From DATKQY01 sp035532475 (GTDB taxonomy: Bacteria; Actinomycetota; Acidimicrobiia; Acidimicrobiales; Bog-793): a stretch of 64,000 nt of DNA. The stretch is from positions 1 through 64,000 of the forward strand of contig DATKQY010000040.1 in NCBI GenBank assembly GCA_035532475.1, in the 5' to 3' direction. Below, piece after piece: positions 8,921 to 16,704 of this stretch; position 1 is the first letter of the stretch; each line of letters opens with the position of its first letter. Under the pieces are notes generated by a model. It worked only from the letters and a program-made list of their open reading frames with translations. It was not told where the DNA came from and made no database searches. The position numbers and the translations under genes are program-made.

Positions 8921-9916
8921 AGGCGCGCTGACCGCCGAGGTGAGCACGTCGAGCATGGACAGGCAACGGCTCGCCCCGACGACCGCGCACAGACGCGGCT
9001 CGGAGGAGACGTGGACGGGCAGGCCCGTCGCGGTCGCGAGGCGCCGGTCGAAGCCGTCGAGCGAGGCGCCCCCGCCGGCCAGGACCAGTCCCCGTCCGAG
9101 CAGGTCGTTGGCGAGGTCGGGTGGCGCGTCCGTGATGCACGCGACGGCGGCGTCGAGGACGGGCGACACGAGCTCCTCGAGGACCGGGCGCAGCTCGGAG
9201 CGCGCCAGGACCGCCGTGGCGGTGCGCCCGGTCCGAGCGTCGCGCCCGACGACCTCCACACGCAGCTCGGGCGAGGCGGCGTCGAGGGTGCCGATCGTGC
9301 GACAGACCTCCGCTGCGGTGGCCTGGTCGACGACGAGACCGTGGCGGCGGGCGAGCAGCGACCGCACGGCGTCGTCGACGTCCTCGCCGCCGAAGGCGAG
9401 CGACCTCGAGGTGACAAGCCCCCCGAGGGCGAGGACGCCCGCGTCGGTCGTCCCCCCGCCGACCTCGACGACCATCGACCCCGACGGCTCCTCGATGGCG
9501 AGCGAGGAGCCGACGGCGCACGCCAGCGGTTGCTCCACGAAGCGGACCTGGCGAGCCCCAGCCTTGCGCAGGGCACGGTCGAGCGCTCGGTGCTGCACCT
9601 TGGTCGCCCCCACGTGCGAGCACACGAGGATCCTCGGGTGCTGGAGTCGGGAAACGCCGGCGTTGCGGAGCACCTCGCTGAGCACCTCCTCGGCGAGGGA
9701 GAGGTCGAAGAGCTGGCCGCGGCGGACGGGTCGGACGATGCTCACCCTGCCGGCGGAGCCGGCACCGACGCCGAGGGCCTCGTGGCCGAGCGCGAGCAGC
9801 CGGCCGGAGTCGCCGTCGATGGCGGCGACGGTCGGCTCGTCCAGCAACAGACGGCCGTCGGAGTCGACGACGCGGGTGGTGGAGGTCCCGAAGTCGAGCG
9901 CCAGGTCCGCGCTCAA
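8909..9916 (-). CDS. MreB/FtsA-like actin-fold ATPase (divergent)
   Basis: About 335 residues, the length of MreB. The three actin/Hsp70-fold motifs are present: phosphate-1 ADLALDFGTSTTRVVDSDG, phosphate-2 SMVVEVGGGTTDAGVLALGG, and the adenosine loop RGLVLAGGGASLDGFDRRL. RFVEQPLACAVGSSL corresponds to the MreB segment between them. Identity is below that of canonical MreB (DLGTANTLV replaced by DFGTSTTRV), so I would not name it mreB. Only a TTG (9916) is available as in-frame start; it has GGTGGA just upstream. A seven-codon open frame (ATG CGC GTG GTG GAC GGT CAT TGA) begins 7 nt after a TACGAT box and its TGA overlaps the TTG, so either translational coupling or a one-base frameshift at the 5' end is possible. 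Divergent from the HtrA-like gene. Confidence 0.75.
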   Translation of the reverse strand: MSADLALDFGTSTTRVVDSDGRLLLDEPTVAAIDGDSGRLLALGHEALGVGAGSAGRVSIVRPVRRGQLFDLSLAEEVLSEVLRNAGVSRLQHPRILVCSHVGATKVQHRALDRALRKAGARQVRFVEQPLACAVGSSLAIEEPSGSMVVEVGGGTTDAGVLALGGLVTSRSLAFGGEDVDDAVRSLLARRHGLVVDQATAAEVCRTIGTLDAASPELRVEVVGRDARTGRTATAVLARSELRPVLEELVSPVLDAAVACITDAPPDLANDLLGRGLVLAGGGASLDGFDRRLATATGLPVHVSSEPRLCAVVGASRCLSMLDVLTSAVSAPPRR

Positions 9917-9943
9917 TGACCGTCCACCACGCGCATGGGCCCC

Positions 9944-9949
9944 ATCGTA
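9944..9949 (-). promoter_or_regulatory. -10 box before the MreB-like gene and its mini-ORF
   Basis: TACGAT lies 7 nt before the ATG of a seven-codon frame (MRVVDGH) that ends across the TTG start of the MreB-like gene. Spacing matches the leaderless starts elsewhere in the window. Confidence 0.45.
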
Positions 9950-10005
9950 CGGGGCGCCGGGCGGGCGTCGCACCGTCCCGACCTCCCCGGACCCTCGCCA
10001 AGCGG

Positions 10006-10011
10006 TAGCCT
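10006..10011 (+). promoter_or_regulatory. Leaderless -10 box of the HtrA-like gene
   Basis: TAGCCT lies 8 nt before the GTG at 10020. Confidence 0.5.
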
Positions 10012-10019
10012 GCGCCGTC

Positions 10020-11240
10020 GTGGCCGCGTTCTCGGGGGATTTCGAGGAGGTGCCGGAGGAGGGGTTCTCCTCCCGTCCCCTACCCCCAGAAGACCGCCTG
10101 TGGCGCCATCCGTCCGAGCTCGGAAACGCCAATCCTTCGATCGCGCTCGACCCGGTCGCCGTGCGCCGGCGGTGGCTCGCCAGCCAACCCTCGCGGGCCA
10201 GCGCCTGGACCGCCGGCCTGGTCGGGGCCATCCTCGCCACCGGTCTGGTCGCGCTCGGCACCCACCTCGCCGGAGCCTTCACCGGGCACCCGACGACGGG
10301 CTCCGCCTCCCCGCCAATCGAAGGGACGATCGGACCCTTCCTGCCGAGGGCCTCGACGCCGAGCAGCGACGGACTCGGAGCGGCGCTCACCTCGAGCATC
10401 TGGCAGGTGGGCGCGGCTATCGCGGTCGTCGACGTCATGCACGGCACGACGGACCGCCGCTGCCTTGCCCTCGTCGTCCGCCACGACGGGATCCTCGTCG
10501 CGCCGGCGGCGTACGTCCGCGGCGGGACGACCACGCTCGTCACCCTCTCCGACAACGTGTCCTACGTCGCCTCGGTGGTCGCGAGCGACTCGCGAAGCGG
10601 GCTCGCGGTGCTGCGCATCAACGGCGCGACGGACCTGCCGGTCGTGAAGCTCGGCTCCGCCGAGGCCGTGAACGCCGGCTCGTTCGCCCTCGCGGTGACC
10701 GGGCCCGGAGGGTCGACCTACGACCTCGGCACGGTCCGCAAGCTCGACACGCGCCTCGTGGTCGACGGCAGCCAGCTCACCGACACGCTCGTCACGGACC
10801 TGCCGGCGCTAAGCGCCCCACCGGGCAGCGCCGTCATCGACTCGAGCGGCGCCGTCGTCGGGATGGTGGCCGGCTCGTACCACGGCGGAGCGGTCGCCGT
10901 GCCCTCATGGGTCGCGGCACCGGTCACGGGCCAGCTCCTCGCCGACCGCGCGGTCGAGCACGGCTGGCTCGGCATCACCGGCAAGACCGTGCACGAGTCC
11001 GGCTTCTCGCCGGCCGGCGTGCTCGTGCAGTCGGTCGTCGCGGGCAGCGCTGCCGGGGAGGCCGGGCTGCGCGTCGGGGACATCATCACCTCCGTCGACG
11101 CCCAGCCGGTCAACTCGCTCGTCGGGCTGCTCGGTCACCTCTACGGCGTCCCGGCGGGGGCGAAGCTCACCGTCGGGATCGACCGCGGCTCGGCGGACCT
11201 CTTCTACTACGTCTACCTCCAACAGAGCCCGAGCGGCTGA
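10020..11240 (+). CDS. HtrA/DegP-like membrane protein with PDZ domain and degenerate catalytic triad
   Basis: About 406 residues: a cytoplasmic N-terminus with PLPPEDRLWRHPSELG, one membrane segment (AWTAGLVGAILATGLVALG, ~62-86), a trypsin-like fold and a C-terminal PDZ domain (GVLVQSVVAGSAAGEAGLRV, then GDIITSVDAQPVNSL). The layout is that of actinobacterial HtrA, but the catalytic residues appear lost. The TNxHV histidine region reads GILVAPAAYV. The Asp region reads SRSGLAVLRI where D/S-D-L-A-V is usual. The GNSGGPL serine region reads SAPPGSAVIDSSG. I therefore call it a probable inactive protease, possibly a scaffold or sensor. The GTG start at 10020 is set by TAGCCT 8 nt upstream; the frame is open further upstream but there it overlaps the divergent MreB-like gene. 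Confidence 0.8.
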   Translation: MAAFSGDFEEVPEEGFSSRPLPPEDRLWRHPSELGNANPSIALDPVAVRRRWLASQPSRASAWTAGLVGAILATGLVALGTHLAGAFTGHPTTGSASPPIEGTIGPFLPRASTPSSDGLGAALTSSIWQVGAAIAVVDVMHGTTDRRCLALVVRHDGILVAPAAYVRGGTTTLVTLSDNVSYVASVVASDSRSGLAVLRINGATDLPVVKLGSAEAVNAGSFALAVTGPGGSTYDLGTVRKLDTRLVVDGSQLTDTLVTDLPALSAPPGSAVIDSSGAVVGMVAGSYHGGAVAVPSWVAAPVTGQLLADRAVEHGWLGITGKTVHESGFSPAGVLVQSVVAGSAAGEAGLRVGDIITSVDAQPVNSLVGLLGHLYGVPAGAKLTVGIDRGSADLFYYVYLQQSPSG

Positions 11241-11291
11241 GCCACGGGCGCGCGCCCAGGCGGGCCCCGCCGGGACGCTGGCGCGACTCGG

Positions 11292-11297
11292 TAGATT
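11292..11297 (+). promoter_or_regulatory. Leaderless -10 box of tag
   Basis: TAGATT lies 7 nt before the GTG at 11305. Confidence 0.55.
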
Positions 11298-11304
11298 CGA
11301 CGCC

Positions 11305-11907
11305 GTGCCGAGGACCACGTACGACCTGCGCGCCCTGCCGGCCGACGGCCTGACGCGCTGCCCCTGGGCGAGCGACGCGTTGCTCGCCGCCTACCACGAC
11401 GAGGAGTGGGGGGTGCCGGTCCACGACGACCGCCGCCACTTCGAGATGCTCACCCTCGAAGGTGCCCAGGCCGGGCTGTCGTGGCGGACGGTGCTCGCGA
11501 GGCGCGACGGCTACCGCAACGCCTTCGCCTCCTTCGAGCCGGCGTTGGTGGCGCCGTTCACGTCCGCCGACGTGGAGTCGTGCCTCGCCGACCCCGGCGT
11601 GATCCGCCACCGCGCCAAGCTCGAGAGCGTCGTCACGAACGCCCGGGCCTTCGTCGCCCTCCAGGAGGCCGAAGGGAGCTTCGACGCCTACGTGTGGCGC
11701 TTCGTCGACGGCCGGCCGGTCCGCAACGCCTACGCGACGAGCGCCGAGCTCCCTGCGTCCACGCCCCTTTCCGCGGGCCTGGGCCGCGATCTTCGCCGTC
11801 GCGGCTTCTCCTTCGTCGGGCCGACGATCTGCTACGCGTACCTGCAGGCCACGGGGCTCGTGAACGACCACCTCACCTCGTGCCACCGATGGCGAGCCCT
11901 CGGTTGA
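11305..11907 (+). CDS. tag: DNA-3-methyladenine glycosylase I
   Basis: 200 residues, typical for Tag. It removes 3-methyladenine from alkylated DNA as the first step of base excision repair. The Tag zinc ligands are recognisable: Cys in TRCPWAS and His in AAYHDEEWG at the N-terminus, His and Cys in VNDHLTSCHRW at the C-terminus. The helix-hairpin-helix core includes GLSWRTVLARRDGYRNAFA and GFSFVGPTICYAYLQATG. The GTG start is supported by the TAGATT box and by the conserved N-terminus. The 3' end overlaps the convergent globin gene by 35 bp. Confidence 0.93.
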   Translation: MPRTTYDLRALPADGLTRCPWASDALLAAYHDEEWGVPVHDDRRHFEMLTLEGAQAGLSWRTVLARRDGYRNAFASFEPALVAPFTSADVESCLADPGVIRHRAKLESVVTNARAFVALQEAEGSFDAYVWRFVDGRPVRNAYATSAELPASTPLSAGLGRDLRRRGFSFVGPTICYAYLQATGLVNDHLTSCHRWRALG

Positions 11908-12319
11908 CGAGGAACGACGCCATCTTGGCGAAGTAGGCGCGCAGCTCCTCCTCCTCGGCCCCGCCGAGCCCGGACGCGTCGAGCGCCGCGCCCATGCGCG
12001 CGAGCCACGCGTCGCGCTCGGCCGCCCCGATCGGGAACTCCAGGTGCCGCAGGCGCAGCCGGGGCTGGCCCCGCAGCGCCTCGTACTCGCGCGGTCCGCC
12101 CGCCAGCTGGATGAGGAAGAGGGCGAGGCGCTCTGCCGGCGGGCCCAGGTCCTCGGGGTACAGCGGCCGCAGCAGCTCGTCGACCGCCACCCCTGCGTAG
12201 AAGCGCCCGACCAGCTCGACGAAGAAGCGCCGGCCGCCGACGCGCTCGTAGAGGGAGTCGGGGGCCACGCCGCCCGCCCCGTCGGGTCCCTCGGCGAGAT
12301 CGCTCACACCGTCGAGCAT
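11873..12319 (-). CDS. glbO: Group II truncated haemoglobin
   Basis: 148 residues. The 2-on-2 globin fold is visible from SLYERVGGRRFFVELVGRFY through the haem pocket. The proximal His is in RLRLRHLEFPIGAAERDAWL, whose RHxxFPIG and DAWL with the G8 Trp define group II (TrHbO/YjbI). Family members bind O2 and NO and are linked to oxidative or nitrosative stress. It lies just downstream of ligC (58 bp) on the same strand, so it may be read with the lig operon, but no functional link is implied. The ATG at 12319 is the plausible start. Confidence 0.9.
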   Translation of the reverse strand: MLDGVSDLAEGPDGAGGVAPDSLYERVGGRRFFVELVGRFYAGVAVDELLRPLYPEDLGPPAERLALFLIQLAGGPREYEALRGQPRLRLRHLEFPIGAAERDAWLARMGAALDASGLGGAEEEELRAYFAKMASFLVNRGLAIGGTR

Positions 12320-12376
12320 CGCGGCCGCGCCGTCCTCAACGTGGCGGGCGGGCGGCCCCCCGGCACGGGCCCGCCG

Positions 12377-13327
12377 TCAACCCTGCGCCTGGAGCTGGGC
12401 GTCCAGCTCGCCGAGCACGCGGTAGCAGTCGAGCACGGAGGCGACGCTCGAGTTCGGCTCGCGCCCCTCGTCGATCGCGGCGACGAACTCGCGGTCCTGC
12501 AGCTCGATGCCGTTCATCGAGACGTCCACCTTCGACACGTCGATCGGCTCGTCCTTGCCGTCGAACAGGTCGTCGTAGCGCGCGAGGTAGGTCCCGTTGT
12601 CGCAGATGTAGCGGAAGAAGGTGCCGAGCGGGCCGTCGTTGTTGAAGCTCAACGCCAGGGTGCAGATCTTCCCCGCGCCGCTGCGGAGCTGGATGGACAT
12701 GTCCATCGCGATCCCGAGGTCGGGGTTGATCGGGCCCTGGACGGCGTTCGCGACGACGATCTCCTCGCCGGTCTGGTAGCGGAAGAGGTCGACCGTGTGG
12801 GCGGCGTGGTGCCACAGCAGGTGGTCGGTCCAGCTGCGGGGCTGGCCGAGCGCGTTCATGTTCGTACGGCGGAAGAAGAACGTCTGCACGTCCATCTGCT
12901 GGATGGCCAGCTCCCCCGCGACGATCCGGCGGTGCACCCACTGGTGCGACGGGTTGAAGCGTCGGGTGTGCCCGACCATGCAGACACGCCCGGTCTCGCG
13001 CTGGACCCGGTCGACCTGCTGCGCGTCCGCCCAGCTGTCGGCGAGTGGGATCTCCACCTGGACGTGCTTGCCGGCGCGCATCGCGGCGATCGACTGCGCG
13101 GCGTGCATCTGGGTCGGCGTGCAGAGGATCACCGCGTCCACGTCGTCGCGCGCGAGCGTCTCGTCGAGGTCGGTCGTGGCGTGGCCGATGCCGTACTTCC
13201 GGGCGACCTCTTGCGCCTGGTCCAAGCGCCGGCTCACGATCGAGGTGACCTCCACCCCGTCGATGCTGCTCAGCCCGTCGAGGTGCTTGATGCCGAATGC
13301 GCCGGCACCGGCGAGTGCGATTCGCAT
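12377..13327 (-). CDS. ligC: 4-carboxy-2-hydroxymuconate-6-semialdehyde dehydrogenase (Gfo/Idh/MocA fold)
   Basis: 316 residues. The N-terminal Rossmann motif is RIALAGAGAFGIKHLDGL, followed by the Gfo/Idh/MocA signature AGKHVQVEIPLADS and the second-domain motif WHHAAHTVDLF. LigC/PmdC oxidises the protocatechuate ring-cleavage product (hemiacetal form) with NAD(P)+ to 2-pyrone-4,6-dicarboxylate. By sequence alone this would be a generic oxidoreductase; the assignment rests on its place as last gene of a complete lig operon and on LigC-like motifs. The start at ATG 13327 has GGAAGGAA 5-6 nt upstream; a longer in-frame start at 13384 is unlikely. About 115 bp separate it from ligB. Confidence 0.85.
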   Translation of the reverse strand: MRIALAGAGAFGIKHLDGLSSIDGVEVTSIVSRRLDQAQEVARKYGIGHATTDLDETLARDDVDAVILCTPTQMHAAQSIAAMRAGKHVQVEIPLADSWADAQQVDRVQRETGRVCMVGHTRRFNPSHQWVHRRIVAGELAIQQMDVQTFFFRRTNMNALGQPRSWTDHLLWHHAAHTVDLFRYQTGEEIVVANAVQGPINPDLGIAMDMSIQLRSGAGKICTLALSFNNDGPLGTFFRYICDNGTYLARYDDLFDGKDEPIDVSKVDVSMNGIELQDREFVAAIDEGREPNSSVASVLDCYRVLGELDAQLQAQG

Positions 13328-13442
13328 GGCAGTTCCTTCCGGATCGTCGGTCATGCCGGCTGGCGCCGGGATGCAGCGGCCCACGGTACGGGGCGTGGCT
13401 GGTGCCGCCCCGGCTCGAGCACGCCGGCCGGCGGCCGAGGCG

Positions 13443-14285
13443 TCAGCGACCGGGCTCCATCACGATGTGCCCGAGCGCCGTGTTCGACGCGGGCACGTGG
13501 TAGAAGCGGTGCAGCTCCTTCGGGTTGTCGCCCATCGCGCCGCGCATGATCAGCCACATCACGAGCTCGATCGCCTCCGAGCCCGCCTCGCGCACGTACT
13601 CGATGTGCGGCATCCGGCGCAGCGCCTCCGGGTCGGAGGTGAGGCGGTCGAGGAACGAGATGTCGAACTCGCGGTTGATCAGTCCCGCCCGCGGCCCCTG
13701 GAGCTGGTGGCTCATGCCGCCGGTGCCCCAGATCTGGACGTTGAGGTCCTCCTCGTAGCTCTCGACGGCGCGCCGGATGGCCTCGCCGAGCTCCCAGCAG
13801 CGGTTGCCGGTCGGAGGCGGGTACTGCACGACGTTGACCGGCACGGGTATCACCCTGGCCGGCCATGCCTCCGGCTGGCCGAACACGAGCGACAGCGGCA
13901 CGGTGAGACCGTGGTCGACGTCCATCTTGTTGACGATCGTCATGTCGAACTCGTCGAGGATCGTCGACTGGGCGATGTGCCAGGCGAGGTCGGGATGACC
14001 CTGGACGACCGGCACCGGTCGCGGGCCGAATCCCTCGTCGGCGGGAGCGAAGCTCTCAGCGCAGCCGATGGCGAACGTCGGGATGATCTCGAGGGAGAAG
14101 GCCGAGGCGTGGTCGTTGTAGACGAGGACGATGACGTCCGGCTTCTCCTCGGCGATCCAGCGCTTGGCCCAGTCGTACCCGGAGAAGACCGGTTGCCAGT
14201 ACTCCGAGGTCGACTTGCCGAGATCGAGCGCCGCGCCGATGGCGGGCACGTGGCTCGTGGTGAGGCCTGCGGTGATCCTGGCCAT
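13443..14285 (-). CDS. ligB: Protocatechuate 4,5-dioxygenase, catalytic beta subunit
   Basis: 280 residues, a class III (LigB-fold) extradiol dioxygenase. The Fe(II) ligands match the structurally known LigAB: His in LTTSHVPAIG, His in VYNDHASAFSLE and Glu in REAGSEAIELVMW. The catalytic base is the His in GTGGMSHQLQGPR. It cleaves protocatechuate between C4 and C5 to 4-carboxy-2-hydroxymuconate-6-semialdehyde. It follows ligA with a 2-bp gap, as expected for the two subunits of one enzyme. Confidence 0.93.
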   Translation of the reverse strand: MARITAGLTTSHVPAIGAALDLGKSTSEYWQPVFSGYDWAKRWIAEEKPDVIVLVYNDHASAFSLEIIPTFAIGCAESFAPADEGFGPRPVPVVQGHPDLAWHIAQSTILDEFDMTIVNKMDVDHGLTVPLSLVFGQPEAWPARVIPVPVNVVQYPPPTGNRCWELGEAIRRAVESYEEDLNVQIWGTGGMSHQLQGPRAGLINREFDISFLDRLTSDPEALRRMPHIEYVREAGSEAIELVMWLIMRGAMGDNPKELHRFYHVPASNTALGHIVMEPGR

Positions 14286-14287
14286 GT

Positions 14288-14677
14288 TCAGCGGCCCTCC
14301 TTGATCGACCGCACGCCCTCTGGCGAACGGCCCCCGGCGAGCATCATCGCCGCGTAGTCCTCCGGGCTCATCCCCGTCATCGACCCGGCGGCGTCCTGGA
14401 AGCTCTTACCGTCGCTCGAGAAGAGCTTGGCCAGGAAGTAGATGTTCCCACCCTCGGCGATGGCCGCGTTGTAGTCCCGCTTGAGGACGGCCTGCTTCTG
14501 GGCCTCGGTCATCGGCCACTCGTCGAGGTACGCCCGCTCGTCGGCCTTGAACCGGGCGCGGTTCTCCGCCTTCATCAAGCTCATGCAGAACTGGTTCAGG
14601 TGGTAGCCCTTGCGCGAGCGCTGGGCGTTGAAGAGCGTGGTGCCTGGGATGTCGTCGAAGTCGGAAAGGTCGGTCAT
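14288..14677 (-). CDS. ligA: Protocatechuate 4,5-dioxygenase, alpha subunit
   Basis: 129 residues, close to the size of LigA from sphingomonads. The helical LigA fold is recognisable: GTTLFNAQRSRKGYHLNQFC, then FKADERAYLDEWPMTEAQK and NIYFLAKLFSSDGKSFQDAA. This small subunit completes the active-site lid of LigB. The ATG overlaps the ligI stop by ATGA, and ligB follows after 2 bp, so the three genes are translationally linked. Confidence 0.92.
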   Translation of the reverse strand: MTDLSDFDDIPGTTLFNAQRSRKGYHLNQFCMSLMKAENRARFKADERAYLDEWPMTEAQKQAVLKRDYNAAIAEGGNIYFLAKLFSSDGKSFQDAAGSMTGMSPEDYAAMMLAGGRSPEGVRSIKEGR

Positions 14678-15573
14678 GCGTCTGCTCCCCAGTAGAGCCG
14701 CATCGGGTTGTCCACGAGCAGCTTCTGGCGCAGCTCGTCCGTCGTGGCGATGCGGGGGATGAAATCGACGAGCTTGCCGTCGTCGGGCATGTGGCTCTTC
14801 AGGTTCGGATGCGGCCAGTCCGTCCCCCAGAGCACGCGGTCGGGAAAGGTGTCGACGAGCAGGCGGGCGAAGGGCACGACGTCGTCGTATCCCGGGGGGC
14901 CCGAGACCGTCAGGCGCTCCGGGCCGGTGACCTTCGACCAGACCTGGGGGTGCTCGCTCATGAGCCGCACGAACCGGCCGAACTCCGGCCCGTCCACCGG
15001 CTTGGTGACGTCGGGCCGACCCATGTGGTCGACCACGACCGTCGTCGGCAGCGACGTGAAGAAGTCCCAGCGCTCCTCGAGGTCGGCCGCCTCGAAGTAG
15101 ACGACGATGTGCCAGCCGAGCGCCGCGATCCGCTCCACGATGCCCTGGTAGTAGGCGTCCGGCTTCGGATCGACGAGTCGACGGACGAAATTGAAGCGCA
15201 CCCCGCGCACCCCGGCCTCGTGCATCTCGGCCAGGTCCTCGCCGGTCACGTCCGGCCGGACGGTCGCGACACCTCTCGCCCGCCCCGCTGAAGACCTGAG
15301 CGCGTCGACCATCGCGCTGTTGTCGGCGCCGTGGCAGGTGGCCTGCACGACCACGTTCTTGTCGACGCCGAGGAAGTCGCGCAGCGCGAACAGCCGTTCC
15401 TTGCCGGCGTCGCACGGCGTGTACTTGCGCTCCGGCGCGTAGGGGAACTCGGCGCCCGGCCCGAAGACGTGGCAGTGGGCGTCGACGGCGCCCTGCGGCA
15501 GGACGTAGGTCGGCGCCGAGGGATCGGGGTCGAACGCCAGCCAGTCGGCGTCCATCTGGAAGGTGGCGGACAT
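14674..15573 (-). CDS. ligI: 2-pyrone-4,6-dicarboxylate hydrolase (lactonase)
   Basis: 299 residues of the amidohydrolase superfamily, COG3618 type. The N-terminal HxH motif is VDAHCHVFGP. The conserved C-terminal GTDWPHPNLKSHMPDD contains the catalytic Asp and the substrate-binding region typical of LigI. It opens the 2-pyrone ring to 4-oxalomesaconate / carboxy-hydroxymuconate. Stop and start are nested with both neighbours: TGATG with ligJ and ATGA with ligA. Confidence 0.92.
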   Translation of the reverse strand: MSATFQMDADWLAFDPDPSAPTYVLPQGAVDAHCHVFGPGAEFPYAPERKYTPCDAGKERLFALRDFLGVDKNVVVQATCHGADNSAMVDALRSSAGRARGVATVRPDVTGEDLAEMHEAGVRGVRFNFVRRLVDPKPDAYYQGIVERIAALGWHIVVYFEAADLEERWDFFTSLPTTVVVDHMGRPDVTKPVDGPEFGRFVRLMSEHPQVWSKVTGPERLTVSGPPGYDDVVPFARLLVDTFPDRVLWGTDWPHPNLKSHMPDDGKLVDFIPRIATTDELRQKLLVDNPMRLYWGADA

Positions 15574-16592
15574 CAGTGCCCGCTGGCCTTCAGGCGCGCG
15601 TCAAGGCGCGGGAAGACGCGTCGCGCGTTGCCGGAGAAGACCTGCTCTCGCACGCCGGGCGTCAGGTCGAGCGCGTCGAGGTAGCGCCTCGTGTCGTCGA
15701 AGTGGTGGCCGGTCTCCGGGTCGATGCCACGCACGGCACCGACCATCTCGGAGCCGAAGAGGATGTTGTCGGTGTCGATCACCTCGAACAGCAGGTCGAT
15801 CCCGGCCTGGTGGTAGACGCAGGTGTCGAAGTAGACGTTCTTCATGACGTGCTCGCGCAGCGGCGGCTGCTTCAGCATGTCCGCAAGCCCCCGGTAGCGC
15901 CCCCAGTGGTACGGCACCGCGCCGCCGCCGTGGGGGATGACGAAGCGCAACGTCGGGAACTCGGCGAACAGGTCCCCCTGCAGGAGCTGCATGAAGGCGG
16001 TGGTGTCGGCGTTGATGTAGTGGGCGCCCGTCGCATGGAAGTTGGGGTTGGCGCTCGCCGAGACATGGATCATGGCCGGCACGTCGAGCTCGACCATCTT
16101 CTCGTAGAAGGGGTACCAGGCCTTGTCGGTGAGCGGCGGCGACGTCCAGTAGCCGCCGCTCGGGTCGGGGTTCAGGTTGCATCCGGCGAAGCCGAGCTCG
16201 TTGACGCAGCGCTCGAGCTCGGCGATCGAGTTGGCGATCGGGACCCCCGGCGACTGGGGCAGCTGGCACACCCCGACATAGGTGTCGGGGTACAGGTCGA
16301 CGACCCGCTTGATGAGGTCGTTGCAGACCCGGGCCCAGGCGCTGCTGACCCCCTCGTCGCCGACGTGGTGGGCCATCGCCGAGGCCCGCGGCGAGAACAC
16401 CGTCATGTCGGTGCCGCGCTCGGCGAGCAGGCGGAGCTGGTTCGCCTCGAGCGTCTCGCGGATCTCGTCGTCGGAGATCGCCGGGTACGGCGGTGTCGAG
16501 TCGCCAGCCTCGAACGCCGCCTTCTGCGCCTCGCGCCAGAGGTTGTGCGCTTCGGGCGCCGTCGTGTAGTGGCCGTGGCAGTCGATGATCAT
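15573..16592 (-). CDS. ligJ: 4-oxalomesaconate hydratase
   Basis: 339 residues, metal-dependent amidohydrolase fold of the LigJ / ACMSD group. MIIDCHGHYTTAPEAH carries the HxH metal pair; later metal residues are in MIHVSASANPNFHATGAHYI, VIPHGGGAVPYHWGR and FGSEMVGAVRGIDP. It hydrates the enol form of oxalomesaconate to 4-carboxy-4-hydroxy-2-oxoadipate. The ATG at 16592 has GGAAGG 7 nt upstream and is separated from ligU by a 112-bp gap in which I see no other feature. Confidence 0.92.
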   Translation of the reverse strand: MIIDCHGHYTTAPEAHNLWREAQKAAFEAGDSTPPYPAISDDEIRETLEANQLRLLAERGTDMTVFSPRASAMAHHVGDEGVSSAWARVCNDLIKRVVDLYPDTYVGVCQLPQSPGVPIANSIAELERCVNELGFAGCNLNPDPSGGYWTSPPLTDKAWYPFYEKMVELDVPAMIHVSASANPNFHATGAHYINADTTAFMQLLQGDLFAEFPTLRFVIPHGGGAVPYHWGRYRGLADMLKQPPLREHVMKNVYFDTCVYHQAGIDLLFEVIDTDNILFGSEMVGAVRGIDPETGHHFDDTRRYLDALDLTPGVREQVFSGNARRVFPRLDARLKASGH

Positions 16593-16704
16593 GCGTGCGC
16601 CTTCCGAACGTCATCCAAGCAAGAGGTGGCCGCCGCCGCAACTTCTGGTGTGGCTCGGACGCGTGCGCCGCCAGGCGGGCCCGAGCCGCGCCGGACCGCT
16701 GCGC

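Noticed and set aside
13328..13384. N-terminal extension of LigC from an upstream GTG
   Set aside because: The extension is not Rossmann-like, and GGAAGGAA sits correctly before ATG 13327.
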